Origin: Paenibacillus sp. JZ16 | Lineage (GTDB): Bacteria > Bacillota > Bacilli > Paenibacillales > Paenibacillaceae | Assembly: GCF_015326965.1 (NCBI RefSeq) | Contig: NZ_CP017659.1 | Location: forward strand, 1,240,001 to 1,304,000 | Direction of reading: 5' to 3' | DNA length: 64,000 bases | Part shown: positions 7,996 to 16,678 of the stretch, in pieces | How positions within the stretch are numbered: position 1 is the stretch's first letter | Layout: each line of letters begins with the position of its first letter | The notes under the pieces: generated by a model | The model's database searches: none | The model's input: the letters and a program-made list of their open reading frames with translations, nothing else | Told to the model about the DNA's origin: nothing | Translations under genes and position numbers: made by a program

Positions 7996-9597
7996 ATGAA
8001 ACGGAACACAGGCTTCTGGAAGAAACCACTTTCGTTCATTGTTATGCTTGCACTTGCTCTAACGGCAATTCCATTGTCGCCGGTTCATGCCGCTTCATCA
8101 GGCATGGCATGGGCTTCGCAGCAGATTGCCATCTATACACCGCCATCGGGAGGTGTATGGTACCCAAGGCTGCTCAAGCTTACGCCAAGCGAGTGGCTCG
8201 TATCCTTCGACACCAACGCTGGCGGTGGCAACACGCGCATTGTGGTCTCCAGAACGCAGGACGGTGGCTATACATGGAGCACTCCGGTCACAGCTGTCTC
8301 AAGCACCGCGGGCAATGTGGGGAACGGTCAAATGTTAAGGCTGCCGAGCGGGGAAATCTGGTTAGCCTATCGGCAGGTCGTTCAGAATGGCTCCACCTAT
8401 GAGATCCAGCTTAATGTCCGGCGAAGTCTCGACGGTGGTCACACCTGGAGCGATTTACCGGGCGGATTGATCGGGAGTTCAACCGCCTCCAGCTTTAAAG
8501 GTTTGTGGGAGCCGCATTTGGATATGATCAACGGCACGATTGCCGTGCTTTATGCGGACGACAGTCCGGCAGCGGTCGGAACGACCGGCCTGCAAAATTT
8601 GTATATGAAGACCTGGAACGGAAGCGGCTGGGGCAGCCGGATCACGGTCAGTGACGGAGTTGCCGCCGGCTCCCGCGACGGCATGCCGGTCATCACGCAA
8701 ATGAACGACGGGCGGTATATAACCGTTTTCGAATCCTCGGACGTTGCCGGCCACCCTTTTGTCATCAAATATAAAATTTCGCCGGACGGCTTCAATTGGT
8801 CGGTTCCCCGTCAAACGATGTACGTGCCCAGCGGCAATGGCAAAAAAGCGGGCGCTCCGTTCGTCGTTAAGCTCGCCGACGGTCGTCTTATGGCTGCATT
8901 CCAAACAGATGAAAGCAGCGCCAACACGGGGGATCCTTACTCATCGATGTTTACGATGATCAGCTCCGATAACGGCGCGTCATGGCAGTACAAAACCAAC
9001 GTGTTTCCGGTATCCGATACGAAATCCTCCAACTGGAATGCGCTAATGGCCGTTGATTCCACTCGTGTTGCTGCCGTCACCAGCGCAACTTATCCTTCAA
9101 ACGGCATCTATCTGCGCTTCGGGCATACCGTGACACCGCCGCAAACCAATCTGGTTAACAATCCCGGCTTTGAAACAGCCAATGTGGCGGGCTGGACTAC
9201 GTACGGCGATGATTATCCGAATCGGATTCTTATTCATGGAGCCAATGACGGCGTTGGACTTCCCGCTGCCGAAGGCTCATACTTTGTCGGTCTCGCAGGC
9301 ACAAGCGGACCTTCGACCGCATATGTCGGACAGACGATTAGCGGTCTCGATAACGGCACGTATACGATGCGAGCACGCATGCGCAGCAGCGGGGGCCAGA
9401 ACAGCTGTGTCATGGAAGTGAAGGAGTATGGAGGCAGCATGCTTCAAACCGGGTGTCCGGTGACGACGGCGTGGACGCCTGTCACGATATCCAATATTCA
9501 AGTGACGAGCGGAAAGGCAACGATCGGATTTTACGTATCCAATTCGTCCTCTTCCCAATGGGCGGATATCGATCAGGTCGAGTTCTTCCGAAACTGA
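7996..9597 (+). CDS. secreted BNR/sialidase-fold glycosidase, GH93-like, with C-terminal carbohydrate-binding-type domain
   Basis: Exported protein of 533 residues. The signal peptide ends near VHA-AS (about residue 33). Residues 35-380 form a sialidase-like propeller with Asp-box repeats: SRTQDGGYTWS, RRSLDGGHTWS and ISSDNGASW. The C-terminal 150 residues (from TNLVNNPGFETANVAGW) resemble a CBM4/22-type jelly-roll. Exo-arabinanases of family GH93 have this propeller, and the locus context (GH43, AraR-like regulators) favours that over a true sialidase; this is inference. ATG at 7996 has GGGAGG 10 bases upstream; a TTG at 7990 is closer but less likely. It is the only plus-strand gene of the locus and is divergent from the second repressor. 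Confidence 0.8.
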   Translation: MKRNTGFWKKPLSFIVMLALALTAIPLSPVHAASSGMAWASQQIAIYTPPSGGVWYPRLLKLTPSEWLVSFDTNAGGGNTRIVVSRTQDGGYTWSTPVTAVSSTAGNVGNGQMLRLPSGEIWLAYRQVVQNGSTYEIQLNVRRSLDGGHTWSDLPGGLIGSSTASSFKGLWEPHLDMINGTIAVLYADDSPAAVGTTGLQNLYMKTWNGSGWGSRITVSDGVAAGSRDGMPVITQMNDGRYITVFESSDVAGHPFVIKYKISPDGFNWSVPRQTMYVPSGNGKKAGAPFVVKLADGRLMAAFQTDESSANTGDPYSSMFTMISSDNGASWQYKTNVFPVSDTKSSNWNALMAVDSTRVAAVTSATYPSNGIYLRFGHTVTPPQTNLVNNPGFETANVAGWTTYGDDYPNRILIHGANDGVGLPAAEGSYFVGLAGTSGPSTAYVGQTISGLDNGTYTMRARMRSSGGQNSCVMEVKEYGGSMLQTGCPVTTAWTPVTISNIQVTSGKATIGFYVSNSSSSQWADIDQVEFFRN

Positions 9598-9700
9598 CAG
9601 GAATATAACTTCCGGCTAAAATCAATCGTCTAAATGAACTGAATCCATTCAACGATGGAAGCAGTTAAGGATGCATTAAAGTTGGTTTTATTTTAGTTCC

Positions 9701-9739
9701 AGGGTCGTCCATAAGTCATCATAGATGACATAGGACGGC
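9701..9739 (+). terminator. imperfect hairpin between convergent genes
   Basis: Imperfect inverted repeat (GGTCGTCC...GTCATC with GATGAC...GGACGGCC) about 105 bases after the BNR gene stop. There is no clear T tail on either side, so it may or may not terminate. Nothing else is seen in 9598-9827. Confidence 0.35.
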
Positions 9740-9827
9740 CCCTTCTCATTTTAGTCAGCAAATAAATCTGCTTCATGCCCTATGTCAATATTCGTTGTAT
9801 GAATGATCATCCCTTGATCTCGCCGGC

Positions 9828-11135
9828 TTACATCTCTCCATACATGGCTTCCGACACAAGAAACGCTGTACCGTCGTATTCGTACCGCAGCCGGACCGCG
9901 ACCGGGAATTCGCCAGGCGAAACCTGTATCGGCACCGATGCATATAAGATGCCTCCCTCAACGTAATACCTAACCATGTTGCCAAGCGCGGGCTGATCCA
10001 GCCAATATCCCGCGTCTTCCTCCATATATTCAAATGTGCGAGTTACCCCGTCCAGCGTGAATTGAAAGATCCGTTTTCCCGCTTCTGCTGTCGCACTATA
10101 GCTAAGTCTGGATTTTACCGCAAGCACCGGATCGGCTGACATCACTTGTCTAAAATTTTCTGTCAGAAGTTTCAACTCCGATTCTCTAATGCTGGTACCG
10201 TAACCGGTTGTCAAAATGATTGCAAGGACATCCTCCTTGTTGTTTTTTGCAGGCAGCAACGCAACGTCCGGATAGTAGGTTTCGTTGCTCACATTCTTCC
10301 AATCATGAAAGGTGTGTTCCATGTCGCCATACTGAACGTGGATGGAGCGGATCATCCCTTCTTTTTGAACCAGAGTTCCTGTAATCTTCAGGCCAATCTC
10401 CGCATCCTCCTTTAATATCACGGTATTCCCCTGTTCGTCTCCAGCCTTGATTTCATTCATAGGCGCTCCCGTTTCGTCTATGTCTATTTGCTCAATAAGC
10501 GAGATTTTGTGCGAATCGTTACGGATGGTAACGTCTATCGTTTCCTCATACGTCATCGGAATCGAATCCCGCAGCAGCAGACGAAGTTGATATACAGTTT
10601 GTGCTTCTTCTGCGTTTATCTCCTTTACGTGCACTTCATACACCCAAGGGCTGGACACATCATAGCGGTCAAGCGGCCATTTCACCTCGGAATGCTCCCA
10701 TATGTCAGGCGATGGGCCTCCCCAGATGCCCAGCTCTCGCTGTAAGAGTGCTGCGGCCAGTGTCACAATCGTACGGTCGTTAGCCTGTTTGACTTCATTT
10801 TTCGCAAGGTTCCACCAATCGAAGTCGCCTCCACCCCCAAGTAAGAAGCTGGATTCAAACGTTCCTCCCCCCTGTGTAACTAGATTACCTGGACTTGGAG
10901 CTACCGGTTGGGGAATAGATGGGGCCTGGTTTCCGAACCAGACCCCAACGCCGAGCACAAGCAGCAAAGCGGGAACGATAACCACAGCGGCTCGGCTCCA
11001 TCCAAAGCGGGATCGATTTTTTTCAACAACTTTAAGCCGTTTCTCCACAGCCTCCATCATGTCAGCCCCAAAGCGCCGATTCTTAAAAGGGGGTCTGGCC
11101 AGTCTCCGGTTCCAATCCGGCTTCCATTCATTCAT
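9828..11135 (-). CDS. probable membrane anti-sigma factor
   Basis: 435 residues: a short basic cytoplasmic part (1-45), one membrane segment (about 48-66, VVIVPALLLVLGVGVWF), and a large outer domain of about 370 residues rich in beta-type sequence. Its start overlaps the stop of the ECF sigma gene by 4 bases (ATGA), the usual sign of a co-translated sigma/anti-sigma pair. The N-terminal part has no HxxxCxxC zinc motif, so it is not a classical ZAS-type anti-sigma factor. The outer domain is not recognised. The role follows from position and topology, not from a known domain. Confidence 0.65.
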   Translation of the reverse strand: MNEWKPDWNRRLARPPFKNRRFGADMMEAVEKRLKVVEKNRSRFGWSRAAVVIVPALLLVLGVGVWFGNQAPSIPQPVAPSPGNLVTQGGGTFESSFLLGGGGDFDWWNLAKNEVKQANDRTIVTLAAALLQRELGIWGGPSPDIWEHSEVKWPLDRYDVSSPWVYEVHVKEINAEEAQTVYQLRLLLRDSIPMTYEETIDVTIRNDSHKISLIEQIDIDETGAPMNEIKAGDEQGNTVILKEDAEIGLKITGTLVQKEGMIRSIHVQYGDMEHTFHDWKNVSNETYYPDVALLPAKNNKEDVLAIILTTGYGTSIRESELKLLTENFRQVMSADPVLAVKSRLSYSATAEAGKRIFQFTLDGVTRTFEYMEEDAGYWLDQPALGNMVRYYVEGGILYASVPIQVSPGEFPVAVRLRYEYDGTAFLVSEAMYGEM

Positions 11136-11686
11136 CGTCGTTCGCTCCTTCCGAATCTGGCTGCAACCTTCTTTTTGGCTCTGTAAATTCTAGACTTTAC
11201 CGTCCCTGGCAAAAGACCGGTAATGCCGGATATTTCCTCTATGGATAGCTGATGATGCACACTCAACACGAGGGGGTCTCGAAATTTACCGGGCAGCTTT
11301 AGAACCTCCTGCCACAGCTCATCCGCTTCCTCCTGTTTCAAATACTCCGACTCGGCAGATGGCGAAGACGTCGTCTCGTTCAGTCCATCACCCGGCGAAT
11401 GATCGCCGATCAGCACCACTCTGCGCAAAAACGCTCGTCTCAGATAAGAAAGCGCTGTGTTTCTAGTAATTTTAAGCAGCCAGGTTTTGACGGAAGCCTC
11501 CCCGCGAAAGAAAGCAACCTTTTGATAAACTTTAATAAACACATCCTGCGCGACATCGTCTGCTGTATATGTATTTCTGGTGATCACGTAAGCATAATTC
11601 CAGACATCCTCACTGTAGGATTCCATCAGCATCCGTATGTCCGATATATTCAGTTCCGCAGAACGCTGCATCTGCATCTCCCTCAA
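11132..11686 (-). CDS. ECF-type RNA polymerase sigma factor
   Basis: Extracytoplasmic-function sigma factor of 184 residues that redirects RNA polymerase to stress or envelope promoters. Region 2 is seen at about 20-85 (YAYVITRNTYTADDVAQDVF and KTWLLKITRNTALSYLRR) and region 4 at about 120-175 (PLVLSVHHQLSIEEISGITG, then GTVKSRIYRAKKKV). The start is TTG at 11686: AGGGGG stands 8 bases before it, while the next ATG (11677) has no free ribosome site. The gene overlaps the anti-sigma gene by 4 bases. An ECF-type promoter (GGAACTT, TCTG) lies immediately upstream, consistent with autoregulation. Confidence 0.93.
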   Translation of the reverse strand: MREMQMQRSAELNISDIRMLMESYSEDVWNYAYVITRNTYTADDVAQDVFIKVYQKVAFFRGEASVKTWLLKITRNTALSYLRRAFLRRVVLIGDHSPGDGLNETTSSPSAESEYLKQEEADELWQEVLKLPGKFRDPLVLSVHHQLSIEEISGITGLLPGTVKSRIYRAKKKVAARFGRSERR

Positions 11687-11708
11687 GCTGTTCGCCCCCT
11701 TACCAAAA

Positions 11709-11736
11709 CAGACTCCTTAAGGTCGATGAAAGTTCC
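11709..11736 (-). promoter_or_regulatory. ECF-type promoter of the sigma/anti-sigma operon
   Basis: On the minus strand GGAACTT (11730-11736) and TCTG (11709-11712) are 17 bases apart. The first element is the classical -35 of ECF-dependent promoters. Transcription would begin only about 15-20 bases before the TTG start. Confidence 0.5.
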
Positions 11737-11807
11737 CGAATTCCAATGAATATTATCCGGCGTTTCATAATGAATGACTGTCACCTTAACCGATTACTTC
11801 ATGATCC

Positions 11808-11831
11808 AAAAAAGACACCTGTTTAGGTGTC
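11808..11831 (-). terminator. terminator of the methyltransferase gene
   Basis: 7-bp stem GACACCT/AGGTGTC with loop GTTT, followed in the minus direction by a run of T. Confidence 0.75.
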
Positions 11832-11856
11832 CCTCTGTTTATTTTGCTCAAGCTAG

Positions 11857-12591
11857 TCAGACCTGCTTATCTGCAGCGATCAATAAGAAAATGGGGCGCC
11901 TTAATGCGTCATGCCATTCCGGATCCTCAATCTGCTCGCGTTCTGGTTTAAGTTCAGACATTTCCCTAAACTGGAATCCGGTTTTCACTAACGCATTTAT
12001 CTGTGTGGCTATATTCCGATGGTACTTGGTAACATTATGATCAAGAAATCTAGATTGACGTCCTCCTTCCTCATGGTAGTGATCCAAAGGCCAATGCAGC
12101 TTCTTCCCGTCCGGGCTATAATACCAATCTTGTTCGGCCACAGCAGTAAACACTGGGTGTTCAACTGAAAAGACGAACGAACCTCCAACCGTTAGACTCT
12201 GATATACCTTTTTACAGATATCCTCGAAATCACGAATGTAATGAAGTGCAAGCGAACTAATCACGACATCAAACTCGTTAGCAGGGTAGTCATAGTCCTC
12301 TATTGCGGACTGCACATATTCTATATTCGTGTCATCGGTCATCAATCTTGCCCTCTCCAGCATGTTCCTTGAGATATCCACCCCGACCACAGACCTCGCA
12401 TGCTGCTCTCTTACGTACCTGCAGTGCCACCCGAATCCGCAGCCGAGATCAAGCACCTTTTTATCACTAAGATCCGGAAACATCGATCGAAAGGCACGCC
12501 ATTCTCCTGCACCTTCTAATCCTTTGATGGAACGGGGGAGTTGATTGTAATTTTCAAAAAATCCCTGATCGTCATACTTGTTTTGCTTCAA
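11857..12591 (-). CDS. class I SAM-dependent methyltransferase
   Basis: Cytosolic methyltransferase of 244 residues and unknown substrate. The SAM-binding motif I is KVLDLGCGFGWHCRYV (about residues 46-61), followed by VVGVDISRNML and the motif IV-like FDVVISSLALHYI. The C-terminal part (VEHPVFTA, then PLDHYHEEG) is typical of a widespread Bacilli family of small-molecule methyltransferases. The chosen start is TTG at 12591, which has AGGGGAG 7 bases upstream and gives the usual family N terminus MKQNKYDD; the frame stays open for 22 more codons but those look non-coding. It has its own terminator. Confidence 0.85.
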   Translation of the reverse strand: MKQNKYDDQGFFENYNQLPRSIKGLEGAGEWRAFRSMFPDLSDKKVLDLGCGFGWHCRYVREQHARSVVGVDISRNMLERARLMTDDTNIEYVQSAIEDYDYPANEFDVVISSLALHYIRDFEDICKKVYQSLTVGGSFVFSVEHPVFTAVAEQDWYYSPDGKKLHWPLDHYHEEGGRQSRFLDHNVTKYHRNIATQINALVKTGFQFREMSELKPEREQIEDPEWHDALRRPIFLLIAADKQV

Positions 12592-12716
12592 CTTAAATCT
12601 CCCCTTCACGTTTTTGTAATTCCACCCCATTATATTGAGCCTATTTACATTTCTCAACGCCAGACTTGTTTCTGCTTTAAACGTGATCTTGGATCAATCA
12701 TTCTAACTCAAACCGT

Positions 12717-13355
12717 TTATTCCATATCTTCATTCAGACGCAAGGTGAACACAAGTGCCCACTCCGTTTTTCTTAACGAATCCGTTGTAAGGTCCGCTGT
12801 ATGTATTTCATTAGAACTTGTAGCATGCATGCCAAATACATGTACCGGCTGATCGATCGTAAACGAACGTGGGCGCGTATCCTGAATCAATCCTTGTGCC
12901 ATCAACGTTTTGTCCCAAGGAATGGTAAAGGTAGTCAGGCTTGATCCCGAATGGGAATTGGTGTTGACTTTAATCTTTCTGAACTCCTCGAGACCTTCTT
13001 TGGATTCCGTGTCCACGGATATGATTAGTTCTACTTCGTTGCTGTCCTTTTGCTCGTCCGAACTGTAAAACAAATCTCCGATCGACCCTGCCGAATCTAC
13101 CTTCTGCCCGTTCTTCCAAATATCAATATCCAAGCTGACATTAGGTTTATTTCCCTCATACTTTAATGTAAATGCACCCGTCATCGGACCGAGGAATAAC
13201 TTAAACTTTGCTGCGTCCCCTTGGAACAAATCCACGGGTGTCAATTGGATCTCGGCAGCTGCCGAATTGTTCTCAGGTGAGATCTGCTCTTTGGTTCCTG
13301 CAAAGCACCCCGTTAGAATCATGAAGACAATCAAAATACACGCTTTAAATCTCAA
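12717..13355 (-). CDS. small lipoprotein of unknown function
   Basis: Predicted membrane-anchored lipoprotein of 212 residues. Signal peptide with lipobox L-T-G-C (Cys17), a Ser/Asn/Ala-rich linker, then a mature part of alternating hydrophobic pattern that suggests a beta-sandwich (TLKYEGNKPNVSLDIDIW). TTG start at 13355 behind a strong AAAGGAGG. No family recognised. It is 35 bases after the phosphotransferase gene on the same strand and may be co-transcribed with it. Confidence 0.7.
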   Translation of the reverse strand: MRFKACILIVFMILTGCFAGTKEQISPENNSAAAEIQLTPVDLFQGDAAKFKLFLGPMTGAFTLKYEGNKPNVSLDIDIWKNGQKVDSAGSIGDLFYSSDEQKDSNEVELIISVDTESKEGLEEFRKIKVNTNSHSGSSLTTFTIPWDKTLMAQGLIQDTRPRSFTIDQPVHVFGMHATSSNEIHTADLTTDSLRKTEWALVFTLRLNEDME

Positions 13356-13390
13356 TGCACTACCTCCTTTAATCTATGCTATCGACGGTG

Positions 13391-14377
13391 CTACACTTGA
13401 ATATCGCAGCCATCAAAAGGCAAACCTCTTTCAATCAGCTTAACAGCGTAGTCTATTGCATTCCGTTGGTCCTCTGTAAAGCTGCTCTCATCACCATTCC
13501 ATTCACTTAACCACCAGAAGTAAGAACAAATATTTCTATACTCCATAAACAAGGGGATTGTTCGTTTCCAGTATTCGGAGAGCTGGTGTTCCTTCTCGTA
13601 ACCCATGAGGAATTCATGCAAGAACTGTTGGGCAAACCTGCTTTTGGTGACACGATCTTCTGCATGCACTCCCCACCAAACGGCATGAGTGGCTGCTATT
13701 GCAATGTCTAACGAAAACCAGCCATAGATACTATCGTCAAAGTCAAAGACCGTTATTTCACTGTTGTTGATAAAAAAATTATACGGATGAAAGTCATGAT
13801 GTATCAGTCCAAACGAATCGCTCCCCCTCGGCAGTGAATCAATCGTACTTTCCATGGAAATCAATTTTTCAAGAAGCATATAGAAACGGCCTCGCTGCAG
13901 ATGAGGATTATTCATACTTCTTCTACTCCAGGTGTCTCTCTTCCCAAGGATGTCAGGTGGTTCATATGATGTCGACAGTCTATGCATCCTTCCCATGGTT
14001 TCTCCCCAATTCCTGAATATCTTCGGGCCCCATAACTGCTCATTGTGTTTATCAAAAAAACGACCTGCTGCCTCGTGAAAAGCAGTTGCGATATACCACT
14101 TATCTTCATCATAGAACACGGCCATTGATTCATGATTACATGTATGAATGGGTAATGAAGCACGTACACCGTTCTTTACTAAGTAATAAAGCCAATCCAT
14201 CTCCGCCCTGATCTTCGGTGCATACTCGTGTGATTTCTGAGATAACCGCAAGATATAGGATTGATCACCCTTAGTAAAACGATATACTTCATTGGTCGAG
14301 TTACTCAGGAAGATTAACGTCCCTATATTAAATTCAAAAGATTCCGCGGCTTGAAGCAATATCTTCGAGCTTGCCAT
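13391..14377 (-). CDS. APH-family phosphotransferase
   Basis: Cytosolic protein of 328 residues with the aminoglycoside/choline kinase fold. The catalytic loop HHDFHPYN (Asp195, Asn200) and the metal motif FDFDDS (Asp212/Asp214) are intact, as is the N-lobe pattern YILRLSQ with the usual ATP-binding lysine replaced by context RLSQKSH. Members phosphorylate small alcohols, amino sugars, homoserine or thiamine; the substrate here is unknown and antibiotic resistance should not be assumed. ATG with GGAGG 8 bases upstream. Upstream of it, the divergent spore-type genes begin at 14525. Confidence 0.85.
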   Translation of the reverse strand: MASSKILLQAAESFEFNIGTLIFLSNSTNEVYRFTKGDQSYILRLSQKSHEYAPKIRAEMDWLYYLVKNGVRASLPIHTCNHESMAVFYDEDKWYIATAFHEAAGRFFDKHNEQLWGPKIFRNWGETMGRMHRLSTSYEPPDILGKRDTWSRRSMNNPHLQRGRFYMLLEKLISMESTIDSLPRGSDSFGLIHHDFHPYNFFINNSEITVFDFDDSIYGWFSLDIAIAATHAVWWGVHAEDRVTKSRFAQQFLHEFLMGYEKEHQLSEYWKRTIPLFMEYRNICSYFWWLSEWNGDESSFTEDQRNAIDYAVKLIERGLPFDGCDIQV

Positions 14378-14524
14378 TCATAATGCCTCCATTCTTATTA
14401 AGATCCTTATGATTTCGGAAGATACCCTTCGCGAACGCATGCAAACAGCCGTATAAGTTCGATTCGTTTGGTGCATTGTAGTAATGCAGAGATTACAAAG
14501 TTATCACAACATGGAGGGATCGTT

Positions 14525-14695
14525 TTGGCGAAGAGCAAACAGCATCAAGAAGCGCACGGGATTGGACAAGTAGAACAACAGCTGAATAATCAAATGGAGG
14601 CTGCCGAAGACATTCAAGGACAATCGAAACTGGATCAAGACATAAAAAAAGCCTCTCAACGCCGGGTTGATCCATTGAAAGACCCTTCAAAATAA
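14525..14695 (+). CDS. small hydrophilic protein, possible spore protein
   Basis: 56 residues, almost entirely polar and rich in Gln, Lys, Glu and Asp (KSKQHQEAHGIGQVEQQ). The start is TTG at 14525, with GGAGG 7 bases upstream; the longer in-frame ATG at 14468 has no ribosome site. It lies 11 bases before the sspH-type gene on the same strand, so a spore-core role is likely by association. No named family is recognised. Confidence 0.6.
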   Translation: MAKSKQHQEAHGIGQVEQQLNNQMEAAEDIQGQSKLDQDIKKASQRRVDPLKDPSK

Positions 14696-14706
14696 GGAGC
14701 TATGTC

Positions 14707-14886
14707 ATGAACAAACAAAGAGCGATTGAAATTTCGAAATCGGCCATTATGAAAAATGTAACTTATCAGGATACCCCTATCTTTATCCAGCATGTCAATG
14801 AGGATGAAACTGCCCGCGTCTATCCGATCGGAAACTCGGAGCAGGAAATGACCGTCCCTTTATCCAGTCTCACCGAGCATCCATAA
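14707..14886 (+). CDS. sspH: small acid-soluble spore protein, H type
   Basis: 59-residue protein recognised as the H-type small acid-soluble spore protein: it begins MNKQRAIEISKS and carries NVTYQDTPIFIQHV, VYPIG and TVPLSSL, the conserved pattern of SspH. Such proteins accumulate in the spore core under forespore-specific control. The ATG has AAGGAG 9-10 bases upstream, overlapping the end of the preceding small gene. Its presence is direct evidence that the host forms endospores. Confidence 0.9.
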   Translation: MNKQRAIEISKSAIMKNVTYQDTPIFIQHVNEDETARVYPIGNSEQEMTVPLSSLTEHP

Positions 14887-14925
14887 GTATAGAAGACATT
14901 CACCCTAATATAATCAAACCCGAAA

Positions 14926-14965
14926 TAACAAAATCCCATCCAGACTCGTCGGTGGGATTTTGTTA
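14926..14965. terminator. bidirectional terminator between sspH and the PQQ-propeller gene
   Basis: Perfect 13-bp stem (14926-14938 with 14953-14965) around a 14-base loop. The stem ends are A-rich on the left and T-rich on the right, so it can serve both convergent genes. Confidence 0.75.
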
Positions 14966-14993
14966 TGATTCTAGTAGCACACAAGCTATTCCT

Positions 14994-16400
14994 TTATTTC
15001 AACGATGCCGGTACCTTTACTCCGAGGAGCTTCCCCTCTGCTTGGATGATGATCATACCGTTCGTCTTTAGGGTCGACTCGTGTAAATCTGATCCAGTCG
15101 TTACTTTAAAGACTGGCCGGGATGTCATCAAGTTGATGCCGAGTAGTGTACCGTTACGCTGTGCCCGGTATAATCCTTTCCCATACACATCAATCTGCGC
15201 AGCAGGTGCATCGCCGTTCCATCCGATCCGTTGACCATTTGCAAGTTTGGTACCGGCCAGCTCACCAGTCGATCTGTTATTGAAAATCAGCCGTTCCTGA
15301 ACCAGTCCGATCAACTCCCAGTCGCCCCCATAAGGGCGAGGAAAAGTTCGCAGAGGAACCTCACCTTTCTTATAGGTGTCAAATTTGTATTCGGCCACCT
15401 TATTGCCCTGATCCATGTATAACTTCCCTTGGTTCATAAATAAGCCGCCCCCGCCGTACTCATATGGCGGCTCCCCCGTCATCTTCCAGCTATACTCTCG
15501 GCTGCTCTTCTTTACGCCTGTCTTAAGATTATATACATTTACGATCCATTTGCGGTCCGGAAGCGACTGATAATCAGCCAGCAATGGAGAATAATAGTCA
15601 ACCGAATACACGAGATTGTCTTTGATATGAAGCGCTTCTCCCTGACCAAAATGGTCCCATAACTTCTTGCCCGTCTTTTTGTCATAAGCATTCAGTTGAA
15701 TGGATGTTAGTGCTCCTTGTACATAGAACGTCCGAAGGATGACTCCATCCGCCTCCTGAAGGTAATCCGTGCCGTTTCCTTCTCCTGACGGCTCATTCAT
15801 TTTCCATCGCAGCTTTCCTGTTGCCTTATCAAAAGCGAAAGTTGCGCTCCCTTTGATTGCATAGAGCGTATCATTAGTCGGCACCAGCGCTTCCGTTCGC
15901 AGGTGCGCATCCATAAAGATGGATGTGTTCGACTGCCATTTCAATTTGCCTGTCTTTGCATTCAGCGCGTATGGCTTCTGACCTGCCGATAGGCCGTAAA
16001 TAACGCCATTATCATAAACAATATAAGGTTTCAGGTCTTTACCGTAGCTCCACAGCCGCTTGCCTGTGCTCGCATCCATGGCGATGAGTTTGTTTCCCGC
16101 GAATGCAAATACCTTCCCCTCTTCAGCAATTGCCTGGTGACCTGAAACATCGTTCTCGCCCATATTCAGATAATTGTCCACCTTTACCGTCCAGGAAGGC
16201 TTCAGTTCGGGTACCTCGATTGTTGATGAATAATGCCAGTTGCGTACCGAAACATCGGCCGTTTCTGCATTCACTTGCGAAGGTGGTACTACCAATACGC
16301 CCTGGACAGTAAGTATGCCTGCAGCGATGCTTGCAATGAGACGCCGTCGTAATCGAGCTTTGAGGCTTATACTTGATTGTTTCTTCTTGATGTTAAGCAT
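14994..16400 (-). CDS. secreted PQQ-like beta-propeller protein
   Basis: Exported protein of 468 residues. A long basic signal peptide ends near VNA-ET (about residue 46). The rest consists of repeated blades of the PQQ/quinoprotein-like propeller: GKLIAMDASTGKRLWSYG, PYALNAKTGKLKWQS, FAFDKATGKLRWKM and NAYDKKTGKKLWDHFG. The quinone-binding residues of true dehydrogenases are not obvious, so a binding or scaffold role is more likely than enzyme activity. The ATG at 16400 has GGGAGGGG 5-6 bases upstream; the track-length start five codons earlier overlaps that ribosome site. Stands alone between terminators. Confidence 0.85.
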   Translation of the reverse strand: MLNIKKKQSSISLKARLRRRLIASIAAGILTVQGVLVVPPSQVNAETADVSVRNWHYSSTIEVPELKPSWTVKVDNYLNMGENDVSGHQAIAEEGKVFAFAGNKLIAMDASTGKRLWSYGKDLKPYIVYDNGVIYGLSAGQKPYALNAKTGKLKWQSNTSIFMDAHLRTEALVPTNDTLYAIKGSATFAFDKATGKLRWKMNEPSGEGNGTDYLQEADGVILRTFYVQGALTSIQLNAYDKKTGKKLWDHFGQGEALHIKDNLVYSVDYYSPLLADYQSLPDRKWIVNVYNLKTGVKKSSREYSWKMTGEPPYEYGGGGLFMNQGKLYMDQGNKVAEYKFDTYKKGEVPLRTFPRPYGGDWELIGLVQERLIFNNRSTGELAGTKLANGQRIGWNGDAPAAQIDVYGKGLYRAQRNGTLLGINLMTSRPVFKVTTGSDLHESTLKTNGMIIIQAEGKLLGVKVPASLK

Positions 16401-16627
16401 GAATTCCCCTCCCATTTGTTATGGCTTCTTGCTTACGACCAATATAACGCTCAAAGAAGGGATAAAGTTCCAAGTGAATTATAAATAATCTTTAATGATC
16501 TAAAACGAGCTTCGCAAGGAGTTTGTCGGAATGAATGCCATGTACTCCACAGCTGCTGCCATCAAAGCTATTTCTCTAACATTCAGTAATACAAGTCCTA
16601 TTTAAGATGGCTGCGCTATTTTGGACA

Positions 16628-16666
16628 CAAAAAAAGCTTGGGATCCTAAACAGGATCCCAAGCTTT
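16628..16666 (-). terminator. terminator of the GH3/EIIC unit
   Basis: Perfect 15-bp stem (16633-16647 with 16652-16666), loop AAAC, then a run of T in the minus direction. The rest of 16401-16678 shows no gene. Confidence 0.88.
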
Positions 16667-16678
16667 CATGAGGGTGTC

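Noticed and set aside
7996..9597. True sialidase (GH33) annotation
   Set aside because: Asp boxes alone do not prove sialidase; no sialic-acid genes are nearby while arabinan-type genes are.
13391..14377. Antibiotic-resistance reading of the APH-family gene
   Set aside because: The fold is shared by many metabolic kinases; nothing in sequence or neighbours indicates an antibiotic substrate.
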